From Sinorhizobium fredii USDA 257 (GTDB lineage: Bacteria > Pseudomonadota > Alphaproteobacteria > Rhizobiales > Rhizobiaceae): a DNA stretch of 64,000 nt. The translations under genes and the position numbers were made by a program. Below, piece by piece: positions 45,828-55,024 of the stretch (position 1 is its first letter; each line of letters begins with the position of its first letter). A model generated the notes under the pieces. It was not told where the DNA came from, made no database searches, and saw only the letters and a list, made by a program, of their open reading frames with translations. Location: the NCBI RefSeq assembly GCF_000265205.3, contig NC_018000.1, positions 2,852,001-2,916,000 on the forward strand, given 5' to 3'.

Positions 45828-46238
45828 ATGTCGCGCGAGACGGTTGAGGACCCCATCATCGCCTACAAGACGATCTTGGCGCAGATTATCGACAATCGGC
45901 CGTCAGGAACCCGTCAGCGCCTCGCCGAGGCACTCGGCAAGCATCGCAGCTTCGTCACTCAGGTGACGAGTCCAACCTATTCGACCCCGCTGCCGGTGCG
46001 CCACCTCGCGACGATCTTCCGCGTCTGCCATTTCAGCCCGGGCGAGCAGGACCGCTTTCTTCAGGCCTATCAGTCCGCGCACCCGGGAAAGCTGCCGGAT
46101 TTCGCAAGTGCGGAGAAGCTGCGCCAGCTCTCGCTGATCGTTCCCGATCTCGGCGATGAAAAGAAGAACCGCCTGTTCGACGAAGCGATCGAGGAGCTCG
46201 TCCGGAATATGGCGAAACTGGTCGGAATGATGGATTAG
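45828..46238 (+). CDS. XRE-like DNA-binding protein of the dihydroxyacetone kinase operon
   Basis: A 136-residue protein. A helix-turn-helix is suggested at about 26-65 by GTRQRLAEALGKHRSFVTQV followed by LPVRHLATIFRVC, as in XRE/Cro-type regulators. A helical tail of about 60 residues follows (AEKLRQLSLIVPDLGDEKKN). It begins five bases after the EI stop and precedes a second dhaK. It may regulate the operon in response to PTS state, or be a protein partner; nothing in the sequence decides this. Confidence 0.65.
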   Translation: MSRETVEDPIIAYKTILAQIIDNRPSGTRQRLAEALGKHRSFVTQVTSPTYSTPLPVRHLATIFRVCHFSPGEQDRFLQAYQSAHPGKLPDFASAEKLRQLSLIVPDLGDEKKNRLFDEAIEELVRNMAKLVGMMD

Positions 46239-46353
46239 AGGGTCGTGGTGTGTTTCAGTATGTCGCTGCCTCCGGCAGAACCCCCTATGTTCCTGTCCGA
46301 TCGAGCGGCGATTTGCGCAAGGCAGGAGAGCACGGCGTCGTGGGAGGGGCAGG

Positions 46354-47349
46354 ATGAAGAAATTCATGAACCGAGCCGAGACGCTGGTTGCTGAGAGCCT
46401 GGCGGGCCTGGTGGCGGCCCACGAACGGCTGGTGACCTTCGGAGCCGACGGGAAGTTCGTTCGCAGGCGCAGCCTTCGGCCGGGCAAGGTCTCGCTCATT
46501 TCGGGCGGCGGCGCCGGGCACGAGCCGATGCATGTCGGCTTTGTCGGGAGAGGTATGTTGGATGCCGCGTGCACTGGGCATGTCTTCACTTCTCCAACGC
46601 CAGACCAGATTGTCGCCGCGATCCGGGAAACGGACGGTGGCGAGGGATGTCTGCTCATCGTCAAGAACTATGACGGCGATGTCATGAATTTCGAGATGGC
46701 CGCCGAACTCGTCGCGGCGGAGCACCGGATCGCTACCGTCGTGGTGCGCGATGACGTCGATCCCGGCGGGTCGAAGCGCAGCCAAGGCAGGAGAGGCGTT
46801 GCAGGAACCATCGTGGTGGAGAAGCTGCTCGGGGCGGCGGCGGAGGCCGGCTGGCGGCTCGATGAACTGAGTGCGCTCGGCGAGAGCCTGAACGGCCGCA
46901 TCCGCACGATGGGGGTTTCGCTGCGTGGTGTTGCCGTGCCCGACACGGCGCGGGAGACCTTCGTTCTGGCTGAAGATGAAATGGAGATCGGGGTCGGCAT
47001 TCACGGAGAGCCAGGCCGCGCACGGGTCACGTTCGCCACCGCCGACGAAATTGTGAAAACTATGCTCGAGGCAATCTTAGGCGAGCTGGCATCGGAGCGC
47101 GACAAAAAACTCCTCATGTTCATCAATGGCTACGGTGGTACACCGGCGGCCGAGCTTTACCTCGTATACAATGCTGCGAAAGCGCAGTGCGAGCGCCTCG
47201 GCCTTACGATCGCCCGGCCGCTGGTTGGGACCTATGTGACCTCTTTGGACATGGCGGGCCTGTCAATCACCGTTGCGGGCCTCGAGGAACGAGAGCTTTC
47301 GCTATGGGACGCGCCGGTAGACACGGCGGCGTTGCGTTGGGGAGGCTGA
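46354..47349 (+). CDS. dhaK: PTS-type dihydroxyacetone kinase subunit DhaK
   Basis: A 331-residue stand-alone DhaK. SLISGGGAGHEPMHVGFVGR (about 48-67) and the substrate-binding His at 217 in GVGIHGEPGRAR are intact. NGYGGTPAAELYLVYNAAK near 256 matches the family. It binds the ketone covalently while DhaL donates phosphate. Together with dhaL, dhaM, HPr and EI it completes a PTS-driven kinase. It is separated from the XRE-like gene by 115 bases and has a GGGAGGGG stretch before the ATG. It is the last gene of the operon. Confidence 0.88.
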   Translation: MKKFMNRAETLVAESLAGLVAAHERLVTFGADGKFVRRRSLRPGKVSLISGGGAGHEPMHVGFVGRGMLDAACTGHVFTSPTPDQIVAAIRETDGGEGCLLIVKNYDGDVMNFEMAAELVAAEHRIATVVVRDDVDPGGSKRSQGRRGVAGTIVVEKLLGAAAEAGWRLDELSALGESLNGRIRTMGVSLRGVAVPDTARETFVLAEDEMEIGVGIHGEPGRARVTFATADEIVKTMLEAILGELASERDKKLLMFINGYGGTPAAELYLVYNAAKAQCERLGLTIARPLVGTYVTSLDMAGLSITVAGLEERELSLWDAPVDTAALRWGG

Positions 47350-47501
47350 TCGGATCTTTCACCTCTGGGCGCTTCGGCCTGTGCTTTGAAGGTCGCATTA
47401 GTGTACTGAGGGGACCTGCCGGCGCCACAGAGCATCGACCTGTGCCGGTCAGTCTCGGTGGGTTGGATATAATTCGGCCGTAGCCAATCCTGCGACCGAA
47501 T

Positions 47502-48121
47502 GAACTTCAACCGAACTTCACGCGCCGGCAGCGGCCCACCTGGGAATTGGACGAGCCATCCGCCAATCGAGATCGGCCCAAGGTCGATGCCAGTGAGGCC
47601 GAGCTTGGCGATTAGTGAACCGACCTCCGCCTTAGATCGCGGATCGTCGCCAGAGTAGAAGAGCACGCGGCTTGCACCTTCGGAGTGTGGTCGCCGGAAA
47701 GAAGGTGCGGCTGGAGGTGATTGAATGCCTTCACGACGCGAGCGCCCGGCACTAGACTTGCGAAGATTTCCGTCGACAGACGGCCGTTGAGCTCGGCCGG
47801 CTTGAACAGAGGTCCCTCGATCGGATTGTTGGCGTCAATCACGGTCCCGCCCGCCCACTCTGGAAGACCAGCCAATGCCTGGGGAAGCTTCGACAAGGGG
47901 ACTGCGATGAGGACGATGTCCACCTTTGCCGCCTCTTCGATCGATCCTGTCTTGATATGCGGCGACATCTCCAGGGAAAGGTCTTGAAGAGTTTCGGGAC
48001 CACGACTGTTCGAGATGGTGGCAGCGATGCCGTTGCGGGCAAGGGCGCGGGCGAAGGCGGAGCCGATCTGGCCGGCTCCTATGATACCAATGGACATGGA
48101 ATTGTTCGTTGCTGTGGCCAT
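47502..48121 (-). pseudogene. NADP-dependent F420-reductase-like oxidoreductase, frameshifted
   Basis: The frame from 48121 starts with a Rossmann motif, MSIGIIGAGQIGSAFARALA, and continues through DIVLIAVPLSKLPQALAGLP and TVIDANNPIEGP to VKAFNHLQPHLLSGDHT. Near 47680 the sense continues in another frame as GASRVLFYSGDDPRSKAEVG and IDLGPISIGGWLVQFPGGPL, the C terminus of the family. One base is therefore missing or added. The first ATG begins four bases after the stop of a truncated SDR gene, so both once belonged to one operon. These enzymes are NAD(P)-dependent reductases of uncertain substrate in rhizobia. Confidence 0.75.
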
Positions 48122-48124
48122 GGG

Positions 48125-48250
48125 TCAGGCGGTGAAGCCGCCATCCGCGACGATGTCGGCGCCCGTCACGAACGCGGCCTCCGGGCTGGCGAGGTAAGCA
48201 ACGACGCTGGCGATCTCGTAATCCTTGCCGTAGCGGCCGATCGCCATGCC
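48125..48250 (-). pseudogene. short-chain dehydrogenase, C-terminal fragment
   Basis: About 41 codons read AIGRYGKDYEIASVVAYLAS and AAFVTGADIVADGGFTA before the stop, the typical end of SDR oxidoreductases. Upstream of MAIGRYG the frame runs into unrelated sequence that codes for a regulator on the opposite strand, so the catalytic Ser-Tyr-Lys part and the NAD site have been lost. Confidence 0.7.
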
Positions 48251-48260
48251 GAGACACCCT

Positions 48261-49012
48261 ATGATACTGTGATGTTCGGCGCCGGCGCGACGATCGAGCC
48301 GATGACGCCTGGGCTGATCGCCTTTTCGCGTCGGGCGCTTGAAACGTCGCGCCGGGTGGCAGCGCCCTGCACCGGCGCCTTCGTTCTTGCGGAGGCCGGT
48401 CTGCTGGATGGGCGCCGTGCGACCACGCACTGGGCCTTCGCGCGCCGGCTGCAGGAGCGATTCCCGGCCGTGAAGGTCGAGGACGATCGCATTTTCATCG
48501 TCGACGGAAGCGTGTGGACGTCTGCCGGGATGACCGCGACCATCGATCTTGCGCTTGCGATGATCGAGAAGGACCACGGGCAGGACGTTGCGCGCTCAGT
48601 CGCCCGCAAGCTCGTCGTCTATCACCGGCGCGCCGGCGGCCAGTCGCAGTTCTCGGCCTTGCTCGAGCTCGAGCCGAAGTCCGACCGGATCCAGAAATCT
48701 ATCGACTACGCCAAGGCGAATCTCGACGGCGTGTTGTCGGTGGAAGAACTGGCGGAAGCGGCAGGGCTGAGCCCGCGCCAGTTCAGCCGGGCGTTCCGGG
48801 CTGAAACAGGACAGTCGCCCGCCAAAGCCGTGGAGAATCTCCGCGTGGAGGCGGCCCGGCTGATGATGGAGCAGGGCCGGCACTCCATGGACGTCATCGC
48901 AGTGGAGACGGGTTTCGCCGATCCCGATCGCATGCGCCGTGCCTTTCTTCGCACGCTCGGCCAGCCGCCGCAGACGATCCGGCGGAATGCGCGCGAGAGT
49001 GCGTCCGCATAA
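48261..49012 (+). pseudogene. GlxA-type AraC-family regulator, N-terminally truncated
   Basis: About 250 codons cover the second half of a DJ-1/PfpI-like domain (CTGAFVLAEAGLLDGRRATT, with the Cys region intact) and a complete AraC DNA-binding domain (LSVEELAEAAGLSPRQFSRA and the second helix-turn-helix [20 protein letters not shown]). The first roughly 80 residues that should precede TIEPMTPGLIAF are missing. The break at about 48255 abuts the SDR fragment on the other strand. No proper start codon with a ribosome site is seen. Confidence 0.65.
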
Positions 49013-49098
49013 TGAGAGCTGACGCAGCGGATCTGAAACCTATCGTATCTGGATCGTGCAGCGACACGTCGCTTTCATCAGCTTGCCATCTCACCGCG

Positions 49099-49308
49099 AC
49101 GCTGCATACCCTGCTCCACAGCTTCGCCACGCATCTGCTGGAGGCGAACACCGACGTGCGGGTGATCCAGGTTCTGCTCGGCCATGTCAAGCTGAGCAGC
49201 ACCGCCCGTTACACCCACGTCGCCACCAAGCTGATCCGCGACACCATCAGCCCGTTCGAGCGCCTGCAGCAGTTGGAGGATCTGGCCCTGAGGCGTCGGC
49301 TGGAATGA
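49099..49308 (+). pseudogene. IS91-associated tyrosine recombinase, C-terminal fragment
   Basis: About 68 codons match the end of a phage-type integrase: [20 protein letters not shown], then [19 protein letters not shown] with the nucleophile Tyr. The preceding box reads HTLLHSF where HTLRHSF is normal, so the catalytic Arg is replaced by Leu. The N-terminal two-thirds are gone. It cannot be an active recombinase. Confidence 0.7.
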
Positions 49309-49321
49309 AGCGCGCGCCGGG

Positions 49322-50510
49322 GTGTCCCGGCAAAAGCTGGAGGTCGCTGACATCTTCCGGGCCTATGGTCCTGCGTGGCGGCGAGCCAATGCCGGGCATG
49401 TCAGCCTGACCCAGCTCAAGGTCATGGCGGCGATCGAAGCCTGCCGAACCGAGGCGCTCGGCGGGCATGTGGCGGCTTGCACCAAGTGCGGGCATAACCA
49501 CATCGCCTATAATTCCTGCAAGAACCAGCACTGTCCGAAGTGCCAAGGACCTGCGGCACGGGACTGGATGGCCGCCGGCGCCGCGGACCTGCTGCCGGTC
49601 GAGTATTTCCACGTGGTTTTCAGCCTGCCGGCCGAGATCGCCCAGATCGCTGACTGGAACAAGAAGGTTGCCTACGACCTGCTGTTTCGGGTATCGGCCG
49701 AGACGCTGAGCACCATCGCCGCCGATCCTCGGCACCTTGGCGCGCGCATCGGTATGACCAGCGTGCTACACACTTGGGATCGGCGCTGACCCATCACCCG
49801 CATGTGCACATCATCATGCCCGGCGGGGGGCTGTCGCCGGATGGCACACGGTGGATTTCATGCCGCGCCGGGTTCTTCCTGCCGGTGCGGGTTCTGTCGC
49901 GCCTGTTCCGGCGATTGTTTATCGCAGGGCTGCTGGCACTCCATTGCGCGGGCGATCTGAGGTTCTACGCTGATCTGGCAGCTCTCGCAGAGGCTGACGT
50001 GTTCGCCGCCTGGCTGGCTCCCTTGCGCAAATCCGACTGGGTGGTCTATGCCAAGCCGCCGTTCGGCGGTCCCGAGGCCGTGCTGGCCTATCTCAGCCGC
50101 TATACCCACCGGGTGGCGATCTCCAACAGCCGCCTGATCAGCGCCGATGCCGAGGCGGTCACCCGCTGGAAGGACTACCGGATCAAGACCGGCGACCGTC
50201 AGAAGGTGATGCGGCTGGCCACCGACGAGTTCATCCGCCGCTTCCTGCTCCATGTGCTGCCCGACGGGTTCTACCGCATCCGCCATTATGGCCTGCTGGC
50301 CAGTGCGGGCCGCAAGACCAACGTCGCAAAATCCGCGCTCTGCTTGGAGCGGAAACGGCCAAACAAGATGGTCCGCCAAGCGCTGAGGCGATCCCGCTCA
50401 CTCTGAGAGAGCCATGCCCCGACTGCGGTGGCCCGATGCGCATCATCGAGATCTTCCGACGCGGCCAGAAACCCAGATGCCGTGCGCCACCGAGAAAGCC
50501 GGCCACATGA
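49322..50510 (+). pseudogene. IS91-family transposase, frameshifted
   Basis: The first frame (to about 49787) has the N-terminal zinc finger CTKCGHNHIAYNSCKNQHCP and LLPVEYFHVVFSLPAEIAQI. The second (about 49780-50400) has the HUH metal motif in HPHVHIIMPGGGLSPDG and the Tyr motif YLSRYTHRVAISNSR. A third piece (about 50385-50510) ends with CPDCGGPMRIIEIFRRGQKP, the usual C terminus. Two frame changes, near 49787 and 50390, disrupt it. Otherwise the full length of the transposase is represented. Confidence 0.78.
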
Positions 50511-51008
50511 CAAGACGCCCGTCACATTGGCCAAAGCCGATCCGGAAACAGGCCGCATGCCGAGATTGCATCGCTTTGCGCGCAATCACGTTGAGCATCG
50601 CAAAAGCGGCGAAATCGGCAGCAACGAGACCGCCAGATCTGCTTCCGATCATCTCCTCCCACGCCCTCAGGTCGGCCCTTATGCTTCTGCCGCCAGGGCC
50701 GAAGTCCACAACAGACGCCCGCAGCCCCGCGCTTTCCCCATAGTCCCCGCCCAGCCTCCGCGGCTTCCTCCTTCCAAGGTTTGTCAACGCGGGCCGCCAA
50801 CGCCAGCGGCAAACGTCGAACTCCGGCCCGCATCGAAGAACCTTCAGGTGAGCGGAAGTTCGGAAGCCCCTCGGCTGAGGTCTGCTCCCGGCCGGGTTGC
50901 AGTCGTTGCGTGGCTCCCTATACTGCGACATCGCAACAACAAATGTCGGAGTTAGAATCATCGCTCCATCGGGGGATTACGACAAAGTCGCTGCAGCGGA
51001 GAAAGTGT
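50511..51008. other. non-coding 3' flank of the IS91 element and intergenic DNA
   Basis: About 500 bases with no convincing gene. The part up to about 50800 probably belongs to the mobile element. The rest separates it from the convergent large regulator gene. No clear hairpin terminator was found. Confidence 0.35.
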
Positions 51009-54000
51009 TCAGGTGCTCAATTTACTACCTCCGCAGCTCTCAAGGACCGCTTGAGCATCCTGAAGATCGAGCGTCCCGTGGCCGTTAGAGAGACAGCCGA
51101 GGAGCGGCATGAGCAGCTCGCAGGCCTGCGCTCTAAGACCCTGTGCTCGCCAAAGCCGGGCCAGACTCACCGCCGAGCGCAGTTCCCACATCTTCGCATT
51201 CTGCATGCGGGCGACGTCGAGCGCATGGCGGAAGCACGCCTCGATTTCGGCAGGATCGCACTCTGAGCTCGATGATATGAGTTCGCCCTTGAGCCGATGC
51301 AGCTCCGCCTCGCACCAGCGGTTGCCAGTGCGCGCGACAATGGTAAGCGCCTCGTCAATCAAGGTGCTACCCTCGGCAAAACGATCAGCCTTTCCATGCG
51401 CCTCCGCGAGTAAGCCCATCGCCCAAGGCGCCGTCATTCCTGACCCGATCGCCTGCATCCCAGCTAACCCGTCTCTCAACCGCTGAATGCCTTCCGCGAT
51501 CAGGCCCCGCTCTGCCAGCACCCATCCCTGCAGGAAGACTCCCTGGGTGTGCCAGAATGGAAATTCATGTTCGGCCGCGAACGCCAACGCCAACTCCGCC
51601 GCCTCTTGCGCCTTGGCGATGTCGCGTCGATGCACATGCAGAATCGCCGCCCATGTCAGTACATAGGCACGGCTGAACAAATGGCCGAGGCTCGCCGTCA
51701 TGGCGAGCGCCTCGTCCATCAGCTCCAGCGCCCGGTCATCGTGGCCGAGATACCACAGCGCCATGCCGCCACGGCACAGGCAGATCGGTCCTCCATCCTG
51801 TCCATAGAGTGCTAGATGGGCCCGGTGCTGGGCGATGTCGTACTGGCTGATCCCGTGCTCGAAGTGCGTCCATGCCGAGGCGAATTCGCCGCGCCAGGAG
51901 CAGGTAATGCCCAAAGCATAGGACGCTTCCACCACGAGCACTGGATCCGAGATCTGCTGCGCCAACCTCAGAAGCCGTTCGCCAAGGTCCCGCGCCGCGG
52001 AAAGTTCGGACCGCACCGCATGATGAATGGTGAGACCGAGGAGCACCGGGAACAGCCTGGGCGTTTCCTTGATCCGCTCCGCCAGGATGAGAGCACGGTT
52101 GTAGACGCGCTCAACCTCCGGGTGGCCATAGCCCTTCGCGGCGGTAAGCACTCGTCCCATGGTGATCAACAACGTCAGCTCAAGCTCGAGGCGCTCCGGA
52201 TTCTCGGGCATCTGGGCGAGCAGGTCGAGTGCCTTGGCCAAATGGCCGACGGCCTCGGCATTCGCCGCCCGCTCGTTTGCATGCTCGGCGGCCCGGTGCC
52301 AGAACACGACGGCTTGCGGCAGCTCTCCTGCCTCCGTCAGATGATGGGCCATGAGCTCCGGCTGAGCGGACACGACATGTGGGGCGAGTTCTTCGAAGAC
52401 CTGCGCAATGCGGCGATGTAGTTCCCGGCGGCGGCTCTTGAGGAGCGACTGATATGCGGTATCTCGCACGAGCGCGTGCTTGAAGCTGTAGATCGCTTTA
52501 GGGGGACTTCCGCGCCGAAAAATCAGCTCAGTAGCAACCAGTTGATCAAGCCTCCTCTGCAGCTCATGCTCATCGAGCACTGCTAATGCCGCAATCAGCT
52601 CATAGGAGAACTCGCGCCCAATGCAGGCGCCGATCTGGGCCACCACCTTGGCCCTGCCGAGGCGGTCGAGGCGGGCCATGAGTGAGTCGTGTAGCGTTAC
52701 CGGGATCGCCAGCGGTGGCATATGTGCAGCCAGTCCAAACTGATCGCCGGCCACTCCTAGGAGACCAGATTCGAGCATGGTTTTGGTCAACTCCTCAAGG
52801 TACAGCGGTACGCCATCGGTGCTGGCCAGGATGTAATCGAGCACTCTGGCAGGCAGTGCCTTTCCGCCGGTCAGCCGTTCGACCAGCGATTGAGCGTGCA
52901 CCCGGTCGAGACGATTCAGGACCACCTTTGTCACGTGCCGGTAACTACGCCAAGGCGGGACGAACTCGGGCCTGTGGGTAATGACCAGCAGCACCGGGAG
53001 CTGCCGGATGCGGTTCACGAACAAGCCGAACAGCTCAAAGCTACTCGCGTCCAGCCAGTGAGCGTCCTCAAGCACCAGGAGCACCGGCTGCTTCGCAGCC
53101 AGTCTGGTAAGCTGGGCGATGAGCACGTTGAAGGTTCGATTCTTACGCTGTTGGGGCGCAAGATCCAGTATTGGACAGCGGCCGGTGGCTGGAATTCCAA
53201 GAAGCTCAGCCAACAATGGGAGCGCTTCGCTCACCTCACCCATCTGTTCCGCGATCAGCGCCTGGAGTTTGGCGAGCTTCACGACCGATGAATCCTCGCG
53301 TTCAAATCCCGCTTCCTGTTCAAGCTGGGCAATCACCGGACGAAGCGCGCTGTTGACGTGGTATGGCGAGGAGAAGTAGCGGCGCAACCTGTGTGGTTCT
53401 CGAAAGAGACGCTCGCGAAGGGCTAAGGCGAGACGCGACTTGCCGATTCCGGCCTCACCCTCGAGCAGGACGACCTGACCTTCGTTGGTCTTGGCCTGAG
53501 TCCAGCGATCGACCATCAATGCGAGTTCCGGGTCACGGCCGACCAACGGCAGAATGGTCGCGTGACCGACCTCGAAGCGGTCGTCGCTACGCACTTCGCC
53601 GAGCACCCGAAACGCTTCAGCCGCCCCGGAAAAACCTTTGATCGGCCGCAGTCCGATGCTTTCGAGCTTGAACTGACCCCGCAGCAGTGCGCGCGTCGCT
53701 TCGGCAATGACCACTGTGCCGGATCCGGCCAACGCCTGTAGGCGGGCCGCCAGGTTCGGCGTTTCACCTACGACGCTGCATTCCTCGGCCTCGCCGGTGC
53801 CGATGATGTCACCCACCACGACCAGGCCAGTGGCGATTCCGATCCTAACAGCCAGGTGTTCGCCTGCCGCATCCAGCCGGTCGACGGCCTCAACGACCGC
53901 GAGGCCGGCCCTCACGGCCCGCTCGGCATCTTCCTCGTGAGCCTGCGGATAGCCGAAGTATACGAGGACGCCGTCGCCCATATACTTGGCAACAAAACCG

Positions 54001-54377
54001 TCGTACCGGCCGACGATCTCGGTGGCGCAAGCACGGTACGCAACGATCGACTGCCGTAGGTCTTCTGGATCGAGGCGGGCGGAGAGTGCTGTCGATCCAA
54101 CGAGATCGCAGAACATCACCGTAAGCTGTCGCCGTTCCGCCTCGCTGTGGACCGGTGATACGGAGGGACGTCGTGCCGCCGTGGGCAGCGGCGACTGCTG
54201 AGCCAGGGTCGCGGCCGCCCTGAGAAAACGCTTGCGGTCACCAAGTGACAGTCCGAGTTCCTTGAGCTCGGCATCGGTGAGATCGTCAACGACATCGAGA
54301 TCGATGCCGTTCTTCAAGAAAGTTTGGCGATACCGCTCAAGCCTGATGCTGGCGAGCCAGTCTCCGATGTCGGGCAT
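51009..54377 (-). CDS. SAM domain, class III cyclase, AAA-type ATPase and TPR multidomain protein
   Basis: A 1122-residue cytosolic protein. Residues about 3-62 form a SAM domain (IGDWLASIRLERYRQTFLKN). A class III cyclase domain follows (about 83-255): VMFCDLVGSTALSARLDPED with the metal Asp, KYMGDGVLVYFGYP, and VVGETPNLAARLQ with Asn/Arg. A STAND/AAA-type ATPase (about 280-560) has Walker A EGEAGIGKSRLAL near 309 and Walker B LLVLEDAHWLD. The last 450 residues are TPR-like helices. It would make cAMP under control of an ATP-driven switch. It is full length, and no partner gene is adjacent. The ATG is the first in the frame. Confidence 0.87.
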   Translation of the reverse strand: MPDIGDWLASIRLERYRQTFLKNGIDLDVVDDLTDAELKELGLSLGDRKRFLRAAATLAQQSPLPTAARRPSVSPVHSEAERRQLTVMFCDLVGSTALSARLDPEDLRQSIVAYRACATEIVGRYDGFVAKYMGDGVLVYFGYPQAHEEDAERAVRAGLAVVEAVDRLDAAGEHLAVRIGIATGLVVVGDIIGTGEAEECSVVGETPNLAARLQALAGSGTVVIAEATRALLRGQFKLESIGLRPIKGFSGAAEAFRVLGEVRSDDRFEVGHATILPLVGRDPELALMVDRWTQAKTNEGQVVLLEGEAGIGKSRLALALRERLFREPHRLRRYFSSPYHVNSALRPVIAQLEQEAGFEREDSSVVKLAKLQALIAEQMGEVSEALPLLAELLGIPATGRCPILDLAPQQRKNRTFNVLIAQLTRLAAKQPVLLVLEDAHWLDASSFELFGLFVNRIRQLPVLLVITHRPEFVPPWRSYRHVTKVVLNRLDRVHAQSLVERLTGGKALPARVLDYILASTDGVPLYLEELTKTMLESGLLGVAGDQFGLAAHMPPLAIPVTLHDSLMARLDRLGRAKVVAQIGACIGREFSYELIAALAVLDEHELQRRLDQLVATELIFRRGSPPKAIYSFKHALVRDTAYQSLLKSRRRELHRRIAQVFEELAPHVVSAQPELMAHHLTEAGELPQAVVFWHRAAEHANERAANAEAVGHLAKALDLLAQMPENPERLELELTLLITMGRVLTAAKGYGHPEVERVYNRALILAERIKETPRLFPVLLGLTIHHAVRSELSAARDLGERLLRLAQQISDPVLVVEASYALGITCSWRGEFASAWTHFEHGISQYDIAQHRAHLALYGQDGGPICLCRGGMALWYLGHDDRALELMDEALAMTASLGHLFSRAYVLTWAAILHVHRRDIAKAQEAAELALAFAAEHEFPFWHTQGVFLQGWVLAERGLIAEGIQRLRDGLAGMQAIGSGMTAPWAMGLLAEAHGKADRFAEGSTLIDEALTIVARTGNRWCEAELHRLKGELISSSSECDPAEIEACFRHALDVARMQNAKMWELRSAVSLARLWRAQGLRAQACELLMPLLGCLSNGHGTLDLQDAQAVLESCGGSKLST

Positions 54378-54831
54378 GACCTAGCATCCTCTGACATGGT
54401 CGAATTCGGCTTGTTCTGAGGCGCTTTCCCACGAGTCGAGGATATACAGCTTACACCCGTGGCCCTGATCAGTCCTCGACAATTCAGTCCCACCAGCAGC
54501 AAGCGGTCGACCACCACCGCCTTTCGTGAAGGCTCGCCCGGGTTCACGATTAGCCCGCGTGAAGCTAAATTCCCGGAGCTGGAGGAAAGCATCGGAAATG
54601 CTGTGCCCGTCTGATCTGAGCCGATTGCCAGTTTATTGTAAGAACGCGGCCGTTTCAGTTACCTTGGGCACTTCATGACGAGAATTAGTTGCCACAATCG
54701 GTCTTGGCGTGTTCGATCGGCTGGCACCGACCGACAAGCGCCGCAAGTAGCATCGCATTTTTGCTGCCGTGAAATTCCCGGCGGGGAACTTTTCCGCCCC
54801 GGCTAGAAGTTGGCGAGCGGAGAGGAGCGCT
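54378..54831. other. intergenic, no gene recognised
   Basis: About 450 bases upstream of the large cyclase gene. A GGAAC box at 54785-54789 resembles the -35 of general-stress ECF promoters, but the spacing to a GTT is one or two bases too long. Confidence 0.3.
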
Positions 54832-54939
54832 ATGCGTCCGACCGAGCGTGCCAAGCTGATTGAGTGGATTGCGGCTTTCGCTAGCCGGTCACGCAACAGG
54901 TCTGCTTTGCGCAGATACATCGGAAGTCCCGGACGCTAG
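54832..54939 (+). CDS. possible very small protein
   Basis: A 35-residue frame, MRPTERAKLIEWIAAFASRS and onward, ending RRYIGSPGR. The ATG is preceded by AGAGGAG with good spacing, which is the main support. The product would be basic and helical with one amphipathic segment. No family is known to me. It stands alone between the large cyclase (divergent) and an integrase remnant (convergent). Confidence 0.3.
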   Translation: MRPTERAKLIEWIAAFASRSRNRSALRRYIGSPGR

Positions 54940-55024
54940 AAGCGTATGACCGCTCAGGGTCGGCTTCGGCCTTCAGCGGGGCCAAAGAGCGGCGCTTCAA
55001 TGAGAAGCGCCGCTCTTTGCGCTA

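Larger units (their letters stand above)
49050..50900 (+). mobile_element. IS91-type element, degraded
   Basis: A rolling-circle type element judged from its content: a tyrosine-recombinase C terminus followed by a HUH/Y2 transposase, the gene order seen in rhizobial IS91 relatives. Both genes are damaged. IS91 elements lack inverted repeats, and no exact ends could be fixed; the limits given are approximate. The left end must lie just after the GlxA-like gene stop at 49012. Confidence 0.6.

Noticed and set aside
54785..54812. General-stress ECF-type promoter (GGAAC ... GTT)
   Set aside because: The spacer is 19 bases before GTT, one or two longer than expected, and no stress gene follows.
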